From: an uncultured Collinsella sp.
Lineage (GTDB): Bacteria > Actinomycetota > Coriobacteriia > Coriobacteriales > Coriobacteriaceae
Assembly (NCBI GenBank): GCA_959599915.1
Contig: CAUGJE010000002.1
Location: 1-64,000 of the forward strand
Reading direction: 5' to 3'
Length of the DNA: 64,000 bases
The notes beneath the pieces are model-generated. The model saw only the letters and a program-made list of their open reading frames with translations. It made no database searches and had not been told where the DNA came from. Position numbers and translations under genes: made by a program. Positions within the stretch are counted from its first letter, which is position 1. Each line of letters begins with the position of its first letter. Of the stretch, positions 8,543-18,050 are shown in pieces.

Positions 8543-10018
8543 CTACTTTTTATTGCGCATCTGCGCTTCCATCTGGCGCAGCAGGTCCATATCGGACTTA
8601 GGACCACCTGTTCCCAGGCCGCCCATGCCGCCCAAGCCCATGGCATCCAGACCGGGAATATTGGGCATGCGCATCTTTTTGCCCTTCTTACCCTTTTTGC
8701 CCTTTTTGCCGCCGGCCTGTGCCTGATTGGCCATCGTGCGCATGCGGCCCATCATCTTATTCATCTCGCCCCACTGCTTCATAAGGCCGTTGACCTCGGT
8801 GGGGGTTACGCCGGCTCCCTTGGCAATGCGGGCGCGGCGCTGGCCGTTGATGATGGAGGGGCGCAGGCGTTCCTCCTTGGTCATCGACATAATGATGGCC
8901 TCGTTCTTGTCGAAGATGCCCTCGTCCAGGTTGCCGCCCATCTGGTTGAGCGCGCGCTGGCCACCGGGGAGCATGCCGAGAATGCCCTTCATGCCGCCCA
9001 TCTTCTTAACGGCTTTCATCTGGTCGAGCATGTCGTTCATGGTAAAGCCCTCGCGCAGCATGCGCTCGGCGGCCTCGAGCTGCTCGGCATCGGCGGCCTC
9101 CTGGGCCTTCTCGATGATGCCGACGACGTCGCCCATGCCCAAGATTCGCTTGGCCATACGGTCGGGGTAGAACGGCTCCAGCGAATCGGGCTTCTCGCCC
9201 ATGCTCACGAACTTGATGGGCTTGCCGGTCACCTGGCGCACGGAAAGCGCGCCGCCACCACGGGCATCGCCGTCGAGCTTGGAGATGATCACACCGTCAA
9301 AGTCGGTGCGCTCGGCGAAGGTCGAGACGACGTTGACGATATCCTGGCCGGTCATGGCATCGACGACCATCAGCACCTGGTCGGGCTTGACGGCCTTCTT
9401 GATGTCGACGGCCTCCTGCATCATCTGCTCGTCGATCTGAAGACGACCGGCGGTATCGACAATGACCACGTCACGCAGGTGGTCGACGGCCTCCTGAATG
9501 GCACCCTTGGCGATGTCGACCGGGTGCGCGCCGTCGCCGCGGAAGACCGGAACGCCGATCTCTCCACCGAGCGTGGCCAGCTGGTCGGCAGCGGCGGGAC
9601 GGTAGACGTCGCACGCGGCGAGCAACGGCGAGCGGCCCTGCTTCTTGAGCAGGTAGGCAAGCTTTACGGCAGCCGTGGTCTTACCGGAGCCCTGCAGGCC
9701 CACGAGCATGATGACATTGGGAATGCGGTTGCTAAAGACGAGCTTGCTCTCGGTTGAGCCGAGCATCTCGGTGAGCTCGTCGAGCACGATCTTGACGACG
9801 TTTTGCGCCGGCGACAACGACTCCATGACCTCGGCGGTCATGCAGCGCTCCTTGGTCTTGGCAACGAACTCCTTGACAACCTTAAAGTTAACGTCGGCCT
9901 CGAGCAGCGCCATGCGAATATCGCGCATGGCCGAAGTGATATCGGCCTCGGTCAGTTTACCCTTGCCGCGCAAGCGGTCAAATGTGTCGTTGAGGCGATC
10001 GCTCAGAGAATCAAACAC
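8543..10018 (-). CDS. ffh: signal recognition particle GTPase Ffh (SRP54)
   Basis: The protein subunit of the signal recognition particle. It binds signal sequences emerging from the ribosome and delivers them to FtsY at the membrane. It has 491 residues: an N domain (1-90), a G domain with P-loop GLQGSGKTT near residue 107, DTAGR and TKLDG-type GTP motifs, and a Met-rich M domain. The C-terminus ends in Lys-rich (KKGKKGKK) and Gly-rich stretches beyond the usual ~450 residues, a moderate extension. ftsY lies immediately upstream (10 bp), so the SRP protein and its receptor are co-expressed. It is the last gene before the terminator at 8483-8522. Confidence 0.98.
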   Translation of the reverse strand: MFDSLSDRLNDTFDRLRGKGKLTEADITSAMRDIRMALLEADVNFKVVKEFVAKTKERCMTAEVMESLSPAQNVVKIVLDELTEMLGSTESKLVFSNRIPNVIMLVGLQGSGKTTAAVKLAYLLKKQGRSPLLAACDVYRPAAADQLATLGGEIGVPVFRGDGAHPVDIAKGAIQEAVDHLRDVVIVDTAGRLQIDEQMMQEAVDIKKAVKPDQVLMVVDAMTGQDIVNVVSTFAERTDFDGVIISKLDGDARGGGALSVRQVTGKPIKFVSMGEKPDSLEPFYPDRMAKRILGMGDVVGIIEKAQEAADAEQLEAAERMLREGFTMNDMLDQMKAVKKMGGMKGILGMLPGGQRALNQMGGNLDEGIFDKNEAIIMSMTKEERLRPSIINGQRRARIAKGAGVTPTEVNGLMKQWGEMNKMMGRMRTMANQAQAGGKKGKKGKKGKKMRMPNIPGLDAMGLGGMGGLGTGGPKSDMDLLRQMEAQMRNKK

Positions 10019-10028
10019 TAGTCACTCC

Positions 10029-10946
10029 TTAATTGGACTCGCCCACCAGGGCGCGGCAGAAATCTTTGGCGTTAAACTCCTGCAGGTCATCGACCTGCTC
10101 GCCCACGCCGATGCGCAGGATCGGGAGCTTGAGCTTCTCGGCCACGGCCATGGCAATACCGCCCTTAGCCGTGCCGTCGAGCTTAGTCATGATAATACCG
10201 TCCAGGCCCAGCGCCTCGTTAAACTCGAGCGCCTGGTTCAGACCGTTCTGGCCAGTGGCGGCATCGATCACAAGCACGACCGAGACCGGCATGGGACCGG
10301 CGGCCATATTTGCGGCGCGCTTACGCGTCACGTTGACCACCTTGGCGAGCTCGCGCATGAGCTCGGGGCTCGTGTGCAGACGACCGGCGGTATCAATGAG
10401 CACCAGGTCGCTGCCGCGCTTATCGGCCTCGTCGAGCACGTCATAGCACACGCTCGCCGGATCGGAGCCGCGGTCACGCTTGATGACGGGCACGCCGGCA
10501 CGCTGGCCCCACACATCGAGCTGCTCGATGGCGGCGGCGCGGAAGGTGTCGGCCGAACCGATCACCACGTTCTTGCCGCGGGCGGCCATGGCGCTCGCAA
10601 TCTTGCCGACCGTCGTGGTCTTGCCGGCACCGTTGATGCCGACAAACAGCACGCAGCTCGGCGTGTCGGAAAACGGATCGCGCTCAACAGGCACAAAATG
10701 GCCCTCGAGCTGCTCGGCCAGGGCGCGGCGAATCTGCGGGGCGGTCTTGAGGTTCTTCTTGGCGGCGGCGTCGCGCAGGTCATCGGAGACCTGAATAGCG
10801 ACCTCGGCACCCATGTCACCCATGACGAGGGTGTCCTCAAGGTCCTCCCAAAAATCCTCGTCGACCTCGCCACCAAAGTAGAAGACCTCGTTGAGGGCCT
10901 CGCGACTGCGCTCAAGTCCGCGCGAGAGTGCGTCAAAGAATCCCAT
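10029..10946 (-). CDS. ftsY: signal recognition particle receptor FtsY
   Basis: The SRP receptor GTPase, which docks ribosome-Ffh complexes at the Sec translocon. It is 305 residues, a short form made only of the NG domains with no acidic A domain; membrane contact probably uses the N-terminal amphipathic stretch MGFFDALSRGLERSRE. The P-loop is GINGAGKTTTVGKIA near residue 108, followed by DTAGRLHTSPELM and the TKLDGTAKGG motif. The start codon overlaps the smc stop, so the two are translationally coupled, an order also seen in other Gram-positive genomes. Confidence 0.98.
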   Translation of the reverse strand: MGFFDALSRGLERSREALNEVFYFGGEVDEDFWEDLEDTLVMGDMGAEVAIQVSDDLRDAAAKKNLKTAPQIRRALAEQLEGHFVPVERDPFSDTPSCVLFVGINGAGKTTTVGKIASAMAARGKNVVIGSADTFRAAAIEQLDVWGQRAGVPVIKRDRGSDPASVCYDVLDEADKRGSDLVLIDTAGRLHTSPELMRELAKVVNVTRKRAANMAAGPMPVSVVLVIDAATGQNGLNQALEFNEALGLDGIIMTKLDGTAKGGIAMAVAEKLKLPILRIGVGEQVDDLQEFNAKDFCRALVGESN

Positions 10947-13900
10947 TATGCATTCACGACCTTTCCGGTTTCGCGATCGAGTTTTTGCGAGACGACGCGA
11001 CTGACGCCGTCGGCTTGCATCGAGACGCCGTAGAGAACGTCAGCATCCTCCATAGTACGGCGCTGATGCGAGATTACCAAGAGCTGCGTATCGGAACGCA
11101 GCACATCGAGGGCGCCGATGAGCTTGGACAGGTTGGCGTCGTCGAGCGCAGCCTCGACCTCGTCCAGCACATAGAACGGCACCGTGCGCGTACGGTATAC
11201 GGCAAAGAGCAGGGCGAGCGCCGTCAGGCTCTTCTCGCCACCCGACATGAGCATCATCTTGGTGATGCGCTTGCCGCGCGGCTGCGCCACGACCTCGATA
11301 CCCGTCTCGGCAGGATGCTCGGGATCGGTCATCTCCAGATGAGCCTGACCGCCCGGGAAGAGCATAGCGAAGATCTCGCGGAAGTTCGCGTCGACCTTCT
11401 CAAACGTCACCAGGAAGGCCTTCCGCATCTTGCGATCAATGGCCACCGTGATCTTGGTGAGCGCCTTGCGCGCGCTCTCCAGATCGGCCAGCTGCTCCTC
11501 GATGTAATCGGCGCGGCGCTTGAGCTGCTCGTACTCCTCCATGGCAACCTGGTTCACAGGGCCCAGGTTGTTGATCTGACGCACGAGCTGGTTGAGCTCG
11601 CGCTCGGCGGCATCGCGGTCGGTGGGCGCAGGAAGCATGAGCGCTTCCTCGAGTACCGTGGTGCCATCGGCGGTAATGGCCTTAATGGCGGCCTCTACCT
11701 GCACCTCGAGCTTGCCACGCGCGACCTTGAACTCGTTTTGCGTGGCGGAGGCGGTATCGACCCGCTCCTTAGCGCGGGTAACCTCTGCCTTGGCATCCTC
11801 GATGGTCTTCTTGAGCGAAGCGGAGTCCGCCTCCTCCAGAGAGGCCTGGTCACGCAGGCGCGCTGCCCAATCCGACGCGCGTTCCAACAGGGCAGAATAG
11901 CGTTCGTGCATGGGGTCGACGCGCAGGCGCAGCAGCTCGAGCGAGCGCGAAGCCTGGCGTGTTCCGCGGATACGACGGTCGATGCCCTCAAGACGATGCT
12001 CCAGGTCGGGCACGCGGCCCTTCAGCGAACGCAGGCGCTCGCTCGTCTGGGCCAGGCGAACCTTGGCGTCGGCGAGCTTGCCGGCAGCCTCGGAATCGTC
12101 ACGGCGAACGCGGTCGAGTTCGTCGTTGGCCTCGGCAATCTGCAAGCCCAGGTCGCTTACCTGAGCACGGGCCTCGTCACGCGAACGGGTAAGTTCATCC
12201 ACGCGCGGACACGCAGCGCGAACGGCCTCGGCAGCCTGCTCACGGCGCTTGGAGATGCGCACGCGCTCGACCTCGGCATTGTTGGCGCTTTGCTCCAAGC
12301 GGCCGATCTCGGAGAGCAGCGAGCGGCGCTCGCCCTCAAGACGGGCGATCTCGCCAGCGGCATCGCCCTCAGCGGCACGCGCTTCCTCAACGGCCGCATT
12401 GGCCTCGACGACCTGATCAGAAACATGCTCAAACACGGCAGCTAGATCGGGCTCCAGGCCCTCGAGCTCACGAATGCGGCGCTTGCGCTCCAAGGCACCC
12501 GATGCCTCACCGGCATCGAGGCCCACGCGTACCAAGCCGCCGCAGGCAACGCGGGCACCATCAGGGGTCACATAGGTCACGCCATCCACAACCGGCGCCG
12601 CCAACGCGGTGGCCAAGTCATCGACCACGTAATAGCCACCGAGCAGCGCCTCGACAATCGAACCATAACCGGAGCGCACAGACAGACGATCGACCAGACG
12701 AGAGCCGGCAGCGCCCTTGGCAGCTGCACCGCCGCTCACGCCGCGCGCCACCAGCAGCGCCTCGCCCGAGGCCTTCTTCTGGTCCAGGGCCGCACGACCG
12801 GCACGCTCAAGCGCGGACGTATCGTCGAACAGCAGCGCATCGATATCGCCGGCGAGCAATTGCTCAACCAGGCCCTCAAGCTCGCGCGGGGCCTCGAGCA
12901 CGTCGCCCAGACGGCCTGAGACATCATCGCCCAGCGCGCCCACCAGACGGTTTACGAGCGGCGAACTGTCGGCCATGCGGGCATCGAGCTTCTTTTGGCT
13001 GGCAAGCTCCGAGCGCACCTCGGATAACTTGTTGCGCGCCTCGCTCTCGCGGGCACGCAGGTTCTTCAGGGACGCGCGTGCCGTCTCGGTTGCCTCACGC
13101 GCATCCACCTGAGCCTGGCGCGCTTCCTCAAGAGCGCCCTCAAGCTCCTCGGCGCGGTCGCGACGGCTCTCGAGCGAGGCCGTGACCTCCTCGAGCTGTT
13201 CATCGATCTGCTCCAGGCGCGAGGCATACATATTGTCCTCGACCTCGGCATTGCTCAAGGAATCCTTCACCTTAGCGAGCTCGAGCGCGGCGTTATCGGC
13301 CACGCGCTGCACATCACGTTGTTCACGCGTAAGCTGCGAAATCTGATTGTCGAGCGCCACGCGGCGCTCGTGGAGCTCGGCAGCGGCAGGACCAGCGGCG
13401 TCAACGTCCTCCTGGGCCTGCATGTGCGCACCGGTCACTTCCTCAAGCTGGGCACGCGCGTCCTCGAGCTCCTCGACCACGTGACGACGCTGATGCTCGG
13501 AGCTCGAGATCTGACCGCGCATGTCAGACAGGCGCGACACCATGTTGTGGCCCTTTTCCTCGAGCAGGCGCATGTCGGAGTTAATGCGGCCGACCACATC
13601 TTGCATATGACGGCGCTGCTCGCCTAGGTCGCCCACAAACAGGCCCTTTTCCTCGAGCATGACCTGAAGCTTCTCGAGCTCGCGCTCCTTTTCGCCCAAG
13701 CGGTACTGCGCAAGCTCAAGCTCGGCCGCGCCCTCTTTGGAGCGGCTCTCCAGGTCGTTCCACTGCGACTGCAGCGAACGCAGCTCGTCAACGGCCAGCA
13801 TCTGCGTAAGCTCGTTCGCGCGCGAGGACAGCTCTTTGTACTTGCGCGCGCGATCGACCTGACGCTCCAGCGGTCGCAGCTGACGGGCGATTTCCTTATT

Positions 13901-14482
13901 GATGTCGCGGGCACGCGTCAGGTGCTCGTCCATCGACTTAATCTTTTTGAGCGCACGCTCCTTGCGGCGCTTGTGCTTGGAGATGCCGGCGGCCTCCTCG
14001 ATGAGGGCACGGCGCTCCTCGGGGCGGCTCTGCAAAATGGCGTCGAGCTTGCCCTGGCTGATGATGGAATGCGTATCCTTGCCCAGACCCGAATCGTGCA
14101 GGATGTCCTGAATGTCCATCAGGCGGCAGGGACTCGAGTTGATGAGGTACTCGCTTTCGCCCGAGCGATACATGCGACGGGTGATGGCGACTTCGTCAAA
14201 GTCGACGGGCAGCATATGGTCCGAGTTATCGAGCACCAGCGTGACCTCGGCGACACCCACCGGCTTGCGCGCTGACGAGCCCGAGAAGATAACATCCTCC
14301 ATGGCCTGGCCGCGCAGCTGCTTGGCGCTCTGCTCGCCCAGGACCCACAGAATCGAGTCAGAGATGTTCGATTTTCCCGAGCCGTTGGGACCGACGATGA
14401 CGGTCAGGCCCGGCTCAAACGTCATATGGGCGCGGTCGGCAAACGACTTGAACCCTTTGAGCGTGAGGGACTTGAGATACAC
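10946..14482 (-). CDS. smc: chromosome segregation protein SMC
   Basis: The bacterial condensin ATPase, which organises and helps segregate the chromosome together with ScpA and ScpB (not in this window). At 1178 residues it is full length. The N-terminal ATPase half has GPNGSGKSNISDSI at residue ~32. Long coiled coils flank a hinge at about residues 510-670 (VNRLVGALGDDVSGRLGDVLEA through DGARVACGG). The C-terminal half holds the ABC signature LMSGGEKSLTALALLF and Walker B FYVLDEVEAALDD. It sits in the common rnc-smc-ftsY order; rnc ends 10 bp upstream. Confidence 0.98.
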   Translation of the reverse strand: MYLKSLTLKGFKSFADRAHMTFEPGLTVIVGPNGSGKSNISDSILWVLGEQSAKQLRGQAMEDVIFSGSSARKPVGVAEVTLVLDNSDHMLPVDFDEVAITRRMYRSGESEYLINSSPCRLMDIQDILHDSGLGKDTHSIISQGKLDAILQSRPEERRALIEEAAGISKHKRRKERALKKIKSMDEHLTRARDINKEIARQLRPLERQVDRARKYKELSSRANELTQMLAVDELRSLQSQWNDLESRSKEGAAELELAQYRLGEKERELEKLQVMLEEKGLFVGDLGEQRRHMQDVVGRINSDMRLLEEKGHNMVSRLSDMRGQISSSEHQRRHVVEELEDARAQLEEVTGAHMQAQEDVDAAGPAAAELHERRVALDNQISQLTREQRDVQRVADNAALELAKVKDSLSNAEVEDNMYASRLEQIDEQLEEVTASLESRRDRAEELEGALEEARQAQVDAREATETARASLKNLRARESEARNKLSEVRSELASQKKLDARMADSSPLVNRLVGALGDDVSGRLGDVLEAPRELEGLVEQLLAGDIDALLFDDTSALERAGRAALDQKKASGEALLVARGVSGGAAAKGAAGSRLVDRLSVRSGYGSIVEALLGGYYVVDDLATALAAPVVDGVTYVTPDGARVACGGLVRVGLDAGEASGALERKRRIRELEGLEPDLAAVFEHVSDQVVEANAAVEEARAAEGDAAGEIARLEGERRSLLSEIGRLEQSANNAEVERVRISKRREQAAEAVRAACPRVDELTRSRDEARAQVSDLGLQIAEANDELDRVRRDDSEAAGKLADAKVRLAQTSERLRSLKGRVPDLEHRLEGIDRRIRGTRQASRSLELLRLRVDPMHERYSALLERASDWAARLRDQASLEEADSASLKKTIEDAKAEVTRAKERVDTASATQNEFKVARGKLEVQVEAAIKAITADGTTVLEEALMLPAPTDRDAAERELNQLVRQINNLGPVNQVAMEEYEQLKRRADYIEEQLADLESARKALTKITVAIDRKMRKAFLVTFEKVDANFREIFAMLFPGGQAHLEMTDPEHPAETGIEVVAQPRGKRITKMMLMSGGEKSLTALALLFAVYRTRTVPFYVLDEVEAALDDANLSKLIGALDVLRSDTQLLVISHQRRTMEDADVLYGVSMQADGVSRVVSQKLDRETGKVVNA

Positions 14483-14492
14483 GGTTCCTCGC

Positions 14493-15218
14493 TTAAACAG
14501 GCTTCTTGTTGAGAATCACGCCGTTAGTGGTGTAGCCCATGCGGTCAAGTGCCTCGAGTGCAGCGGCTCCCTCGGCTTCCTTCTTTGAGGAGCCGGAGCC
14601 GCGACCCTGGCGAATACCATCGATCAACACCACGGCGGTAAAGGTGGGCGCATGTGCCGGGCCCTCGGAGCCAACGAGCTTATACGCCGGGGGTTCGTGA
14701 CCGTCGGCTTGCACGCACTCCTGCAAAAACGATTTGGGGTTCGCGGGGTGCTCGGCACGCTCGGAAGCCAAATGGGGCTTAAGCGTACGGTGGATAAACT
14801 CCGCTGCGGCATCCCAGCCGGCGTCCAGGTACAGCGCGCCCACGAGCGACTCGTAGACGTTCTCGAGCGCCGAATGCAGGCCGCGCGCACCGGTACCGGT
14901 CTCGGAGGCACCAAAGATGATGATGTCGTCGATGCCCAGCTCATGCGACACCTCGGACAGCGTGGCGCCCGAGACAAGCGACACCTTCAGGCGCGTGAGC
15001 TTGCCCTCGTCAAACTCGGGATAGGACTCAAAGAGTGAACGGGCGACGACGGCGCCCAAAATGGAATCGCCCAAGAACTCAAGGCGCTCGTAGCTTGCCG
15101 AGACTGGCTGCCCTTCGACGGCCGAAGGATGCGTAAGGGCCGCGCGCAGCAGCACCTTGTCATTGAACTCGTGGCCAAGAATCTCCTGGGCGCGCGTAAG
15201 TCGTTCGGATAAAGCCAA
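14493..15218 (-). CDS. rnc: ribonuclease III
   Basis: Cleaves double-stranded RNA in rRNA precursors and some mRNAs. The 241-residue product has the catalytic RNase III domain with the signature ERLEFLGDSILGAVV near residue 40 and the second metal-binding acidic residues in ENVYESLVGALYLD. A double-stranded-RNA-binding domain follows at the C-terminus (PKSFLQECVQADGHEPPAYKL through the GSGSSKKEAEGAAA motif). It lies 3 bp after the acpP stop codon and is followed closely by smc, so it is part of the same transcript. Confidence 0.97.
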   Translation of the reverse strand: MALSERLTRAQEILGHEFNDKVLLRAALTHPSAVEGQPVSASYERLEFLGDSILGAVVARSLFESYPEFDEGKLTRLKVSLVSGATLSEVSHELGIDDIIIFGASETGTGARGLHSALENVYESLVGALYLDAGWDAAAEFIHRTLKPHLASERAEHPANPKSFLQECVQADGHEPPAYKLVGSEGPAHAPTFTAVVLIDGIRQGRGSGSSKKEAEGAAALEALDRMGYTTNGVILNKKPV

Positions 15219-15221
15219 GAC

Positions 15222-15464
15222 CTAAGCCTCCCTGGCGTTTTCGATCGCGTCGACGGCGTCGGCGACAGAGTTGAGCGAGAGCAGGGTCTCGTCATCGATC
15301 TCGAGATTGAACTCGTCCTCGATAGCCGTAACCAGTTGCAGGCGCTCGAGCGAGTTGGCATCGAGGTCGTCAAAGGTGGTCTCATCGCTAATTTCGGCAG
15401 CATCGACGCCCAGAACGTCAGCAGCGACCTCGGCGATCTTGTCGAAGATTTCGGAGCGGTCCAT
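15222..15464 (-). CDS. acpP: acyl carrier protein
   Basis: An 80-residue acidic carrier protein that holds growing acyl chains during fatty-acid synthesis. The phosphopantetheine-accepting Ser is in LDANSLERLQLV near residue 37, a variant of the canonical DSLD motif with Asn before the Ser. The start at 15464 follows GAGAGGAAG. It lies between plsX and rnc, as in many Gram-positive bacteria where plsX, acpP and rnc travel together, and so links phospholipid synthesis with the carrier it uses. Confidence 0.95.
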   Translation of the reverse strand: MDRSEIFDKIAEVAADVLGVDAAEISDETTFDDLDANSLERLQLVTAIEDEFNLEIDDETLLSLNSVADAVDAIENAREA

Positions 15465-15578
15465 AGCGCTTCCTCTCATAGTGCATGAATACCAAAAGAA
15501 TGGTACCGCCCGGGCGGTACCAAGACACGGTTCTGATTCTACCCCACGAAGCAGGCCGCGAGGCACATAACGCCGCTG

Positions 15579-16598
15579 TTATAAAACGATACCGTCCATA
15601 GAGTTGGCGACGTTCTCGACCAGCCCGGCGCGCACGGCTTCGGCCGCCGCGAGCGTACCGTTTTTAACAGCCTCGACCGAGGTGGCGCCATGGCCGATCA
15701 GGACCACGCCGCGCAGGCCCAAAAGAATCGCGCCGCCCTTGGCGTCGCCCGAAAGCTTGGCCTTAATCTCGCGCATCTGCTTTTTGATGAGCAGCGCGGC
15801 AATCTTGGTGCCGAGCGAGAACATAAAGGCGCCTTTGAGCTCCTGAAGCAAAAACTTGGCAGCGCCCTCGGTGGCCTTGAGCGCAATGTTGCCCGACATG
15901 CCGTCGGCGACCACGACGTCAAAATTGCCCGACGTAAGATCGGTACCCTCGCAGTTGCCCACAAAGCCGGGAACCGCGGCCTTCATGGCCGGGAAGCACG
16001 CTTTGGTAAAGTTAGAGCCCTTCTCGTCCTCGGTGCCGTTGGCAAGCAGGCCCACGCGGGGATGCTCGATGCCCAAAACCACACGGGCATAGGCCGCGCC
16101 CATCTGGGCGAAGCGCACCATATCGTCCACCGTGACATCGGGGTTGGCGCCCATATCGCACAACACCGTCAGGCCGCCGGCACGATTGGGCAGTGCGTTG
16201 GTCAGGCACGGACGGACCGGCTGCTTCTTGCCTTCTGCCAAATACCTAAACGGCGTAACATAGGCCGTGGCGGCAGCGGTCATGGCACCAGTCGAGCCGG
16301 CCGAGAAAAACGCGTCCGCATTGCCCTTCTTAATGGCACGGCATGCAAGCACGATCGAGGACTTGCGCTTAGTCATCACGGCGCGGATGGGATCGTCCTC
16401 CATGCTGATGACGTCGGGGGCCTCCAGGGCCTCCACGCGGGCATGCGCCGCGGCAAAGGGATTGACGATTTCGGCGGGACCGACGGCCAAGACCTCAATC
16501 TCGGGATCTGCCGCAAGCGCAGCCTCAATACCGTCGAGGACAACCTGGGGCTTCTCGTCTCCGCCCACAACGTCTACACAAACGCGAACGTTACTCAT
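15579..16598 (-). CDS. plsX: phosphate acyltransferase PlsX
   Basis: Converts acyl-ACP and phosphate into acyl-phosphate, the donor for PlsY in the first step of phospholipid synthesis. It has 339 residues, with the family N-terminus VRVCVDVVGGDEKPQVVLDG, the SAGSTGAMTAAAT loop, and GNIALKATEGAAKFLL towards the C-terminus. The second position of the usual MGGD motif is Val here (VVGGD). It is a peripheral membrane enzyme. It lies 88 bp downstream of rpmF, the common plsX-rpmF association, with acpP following. Confidence 0.96.
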   Translation of the reverse strand: MSNVRVCVDVVGGDEKPQVVLDGIEAALAADPEIEVLAVGPAEIVNPFAAAHARVEALEAPDVISMEDDPIRAVMTKRKSSIVLACRAIKKGNADAFFSAGSTGAMTAAATAYVTPFRYLAEGKKQPVRPCLTNALPNRAGGLTVLCDMGANPDVTVDDMVRFAQMGAAYARVVLGIEHPRVGLLANGTEDEKGSNFTKACFPAMKAAVPGFVGNCEGTDLTSGNFDVVVADGMSGNIALKATEGAAKFLLQELKGAFMFSLGTKIAALLIKKQMREIKAKLSGDAKGGAILLGLRGVVLIGHGATSVEAVKNGTLAAAEAVRAGLVENVANSMDGIVL

Positions 16599-16686
16599 TT
16601 CATATGCTCCTTATACAAAAATGGCCGACTCATTGAGCCGGCCATTGTGGTTCCAGTTGGAACGGCATCATATCCAGAGTATACCG

Positions 16687-16866
16687 TTACTCGGTAACGA
16701 TAACCTCGCGGTCCTTGTAGAAACCGCAGCTGGGGCACACGTGATGCGGGAGCTTAACAGCGCCGCAACGGGGGCACGTGGACTGAGCCGCAGCCGAGAT
16801 CTTCATGTTGGCGGAACGGCGGGTATGGGTGCGGATACGACCCTGCTTTTGTTTAGGTACGGGCAT
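16687..16866 (-). CDS. rpmF: 50S ribosomal protein L32
   Basis: A 59-residue protein starting MPVPKQKQGR, with an Arg/Ser-rich N-terminal half (TRRSANMKI) and a zinc-ribbon pair C-P-R-C and C-P-S-C-G towards the C-terminus, followed by FYKDREV. This is the zinc-binding form of L32 of the large ribosomal subunit. A ribosome site AAGGAAGG lies upstream. It lies between the DUF177 gene and plsX, the usual context. Confidence 0.97.
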   Translation of the reverse strand: MPVPKQKQGRIRTHTRRSANMKISAAAQSTCPRCGAVKLPHHVCPSCGFYKDREVIVTE

Positions 16867-16930
16867 AGTGACCTTCCTTATGAACTATCCAGTGTGGCGA
16901 TTACGCGCAAGTAGCGATACTACCACAGTT

Positions 16931-17485
16931 TTACTCGTCAAGCTTGAGATTCTTTAATGCTGCAAATGGATTTTCCGTGGCAGCGGCCCATTCCGCCTCC
17001 GCCTTGGCGGCGCAATCGCATTGCTCGACGTTGAGATTGATGCCGCAGGTGGGGCAAAGGCCGCGGCAATCGGGCTTGCACAGGACAACGAACGGCGTGT
17101 CCATGACGACCGCGTCGTTGATGGGCTCGCCCAGATCGACAATGCGATCCTCGCCCAGCAACTCGTAGCCGTCTTCGTAGGCCTCGGGGTCCTCGGGCTC
17201 GTTAAAGAGGTAGAACTCCTCGATCTCGCCTGCGATATCAAACGAAGCGGGCTCCAGGCAGCGATCGCACTCGCCGGTGGCGTGAGCGCGGACCATGCCC
17301 GAAAGCAGAACACCGGTACCGGCGTTGGTAAAGACCACGTCGTAGGAAATGCCGTCCTGCAGCTGGTACTCCTTTTCGCCCACCGTGTAGGTGGCGACAT
17401 CGACCTTGCCGGTCAGCGGATATGAGTCTCCAGGAAACTCGAGCTGCTCGGAAAGATCGACGGTAACGCTCGGGAACTCAGCCAT
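16931..17485 (-). CDS. DUF177 (YceD) family protein
   Basis: A 184-residue member of the DUF177/YceD family, linked in other bacteria and plants to 23S rRNA maturation and nearly always next to rpmF. The central block with GECDRCLEPASFDIAGEIEEFYLF is the family core, and C-terminal Cys residues in CKPDCRGLCPTCG are a likely metal site. The start ATG overlaps the TAA of the preceding gene by one base (TAATG), so translation is coupled. Pairing with a SepIVA-like gene upstream mirrors the mycobacterial arrangement. Confidence 0.9.
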   Translation of the reverse strand: MAEFPSVTVDLSEQLEFPGDSYPLTGKVDVATYTVGEKEYQLQDGISYDVVFTNAGTGVLLSGMVRAHATGECDRCLEPASFDIAGEIEEFYLFNEPEDPEAYEDGYELLGEDRIVDLGEPINDAVVMDTPFVVLCKPDCRGLCPTCGINLNVEQCDCAAKAEAEWAAATENPFAALKNLKLDE

Positions 17486-17982
17486 TACCACTGACCGTTC
17501 TGCTGGGCGGCACCCTCATTGAGCTGCTGACGGCAACGGGTGACGGTGCCGGTCAGGCTCTTAAGGTTCTCCTCGAGGTGCGTAAAGACCTGCTCGGCGT
17601 AATCCTCGGCGGCATAGCGCGTCTCGCGCTCATACTGCTGGGCACGGTCGCGAATGTCGTCGGCCTGCTGCTGGGCTAAGCGGACGATCTCCTGCTCACC
17701 GGCAATGGTGAGCGCCTGCTGTTGAGCATCGGCAATGATGGAATCGGCCTGAGCGGCGGCGGAGGCCATAAGCTCCTCGCGCTCTTTGAGGATACGGCGG
17801 GACTTCTGCCACTCCTCGGGATAGCTCATGCGGATCTCATCGAGGATGTTAAAGAAGACGTCGGCGTCGATAACCTTCATCTGGGCGTTCTTGCCGAACG
17901 GCGTCTTAGCCTCTTCGATGAGCCCCTCGAGCTCGTCGACAAGACTCACGATCCTGTCGCCAGGAAAATTCTCGCCCGGCAT
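17485..17982 (-). CDS. SepIVA/DivIVA-like coiled-coil protein
   Basis: About 165 residues, mostly a charged, Gln- and Ala-rich coiled coil (roughly residues 55-150), with no catalytic motif and no membrane segment. The context (directly upstream of DUF177 and near rnc) matches mycobacterial SepIVA, a DivIVA-domain protein needed for septation and polar growth; the similarity is in layout and composition and is not proven by motif. I place the start at the ATG at 17982 behind AAAGGAGACCGG; the in-frame Met codons further upstream lack a ribosome site. Confidence 0.65.
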   Translation of the reverse strand: MPGENFPGDRIVSLVDELEGLIEEAKTPFGKNAQMKVIDADVFFNILDEIRMSYPEEWQKSRRILKEREELMASAAAQADSIIADAQQQALTIAGEQEIVRLAQQQADDIRDRAQQYERETRYAAEDYAEQVFTHLEENLKSLTGTVTRCRQQLNEGAAQQNGQW

Positions 17983-18050
17983 CCGGTCTCCTTTCATAGG
18001 TAACATATCATCGTGTTAGTTTACCACATGCCACCAGGCAATAAAAAACG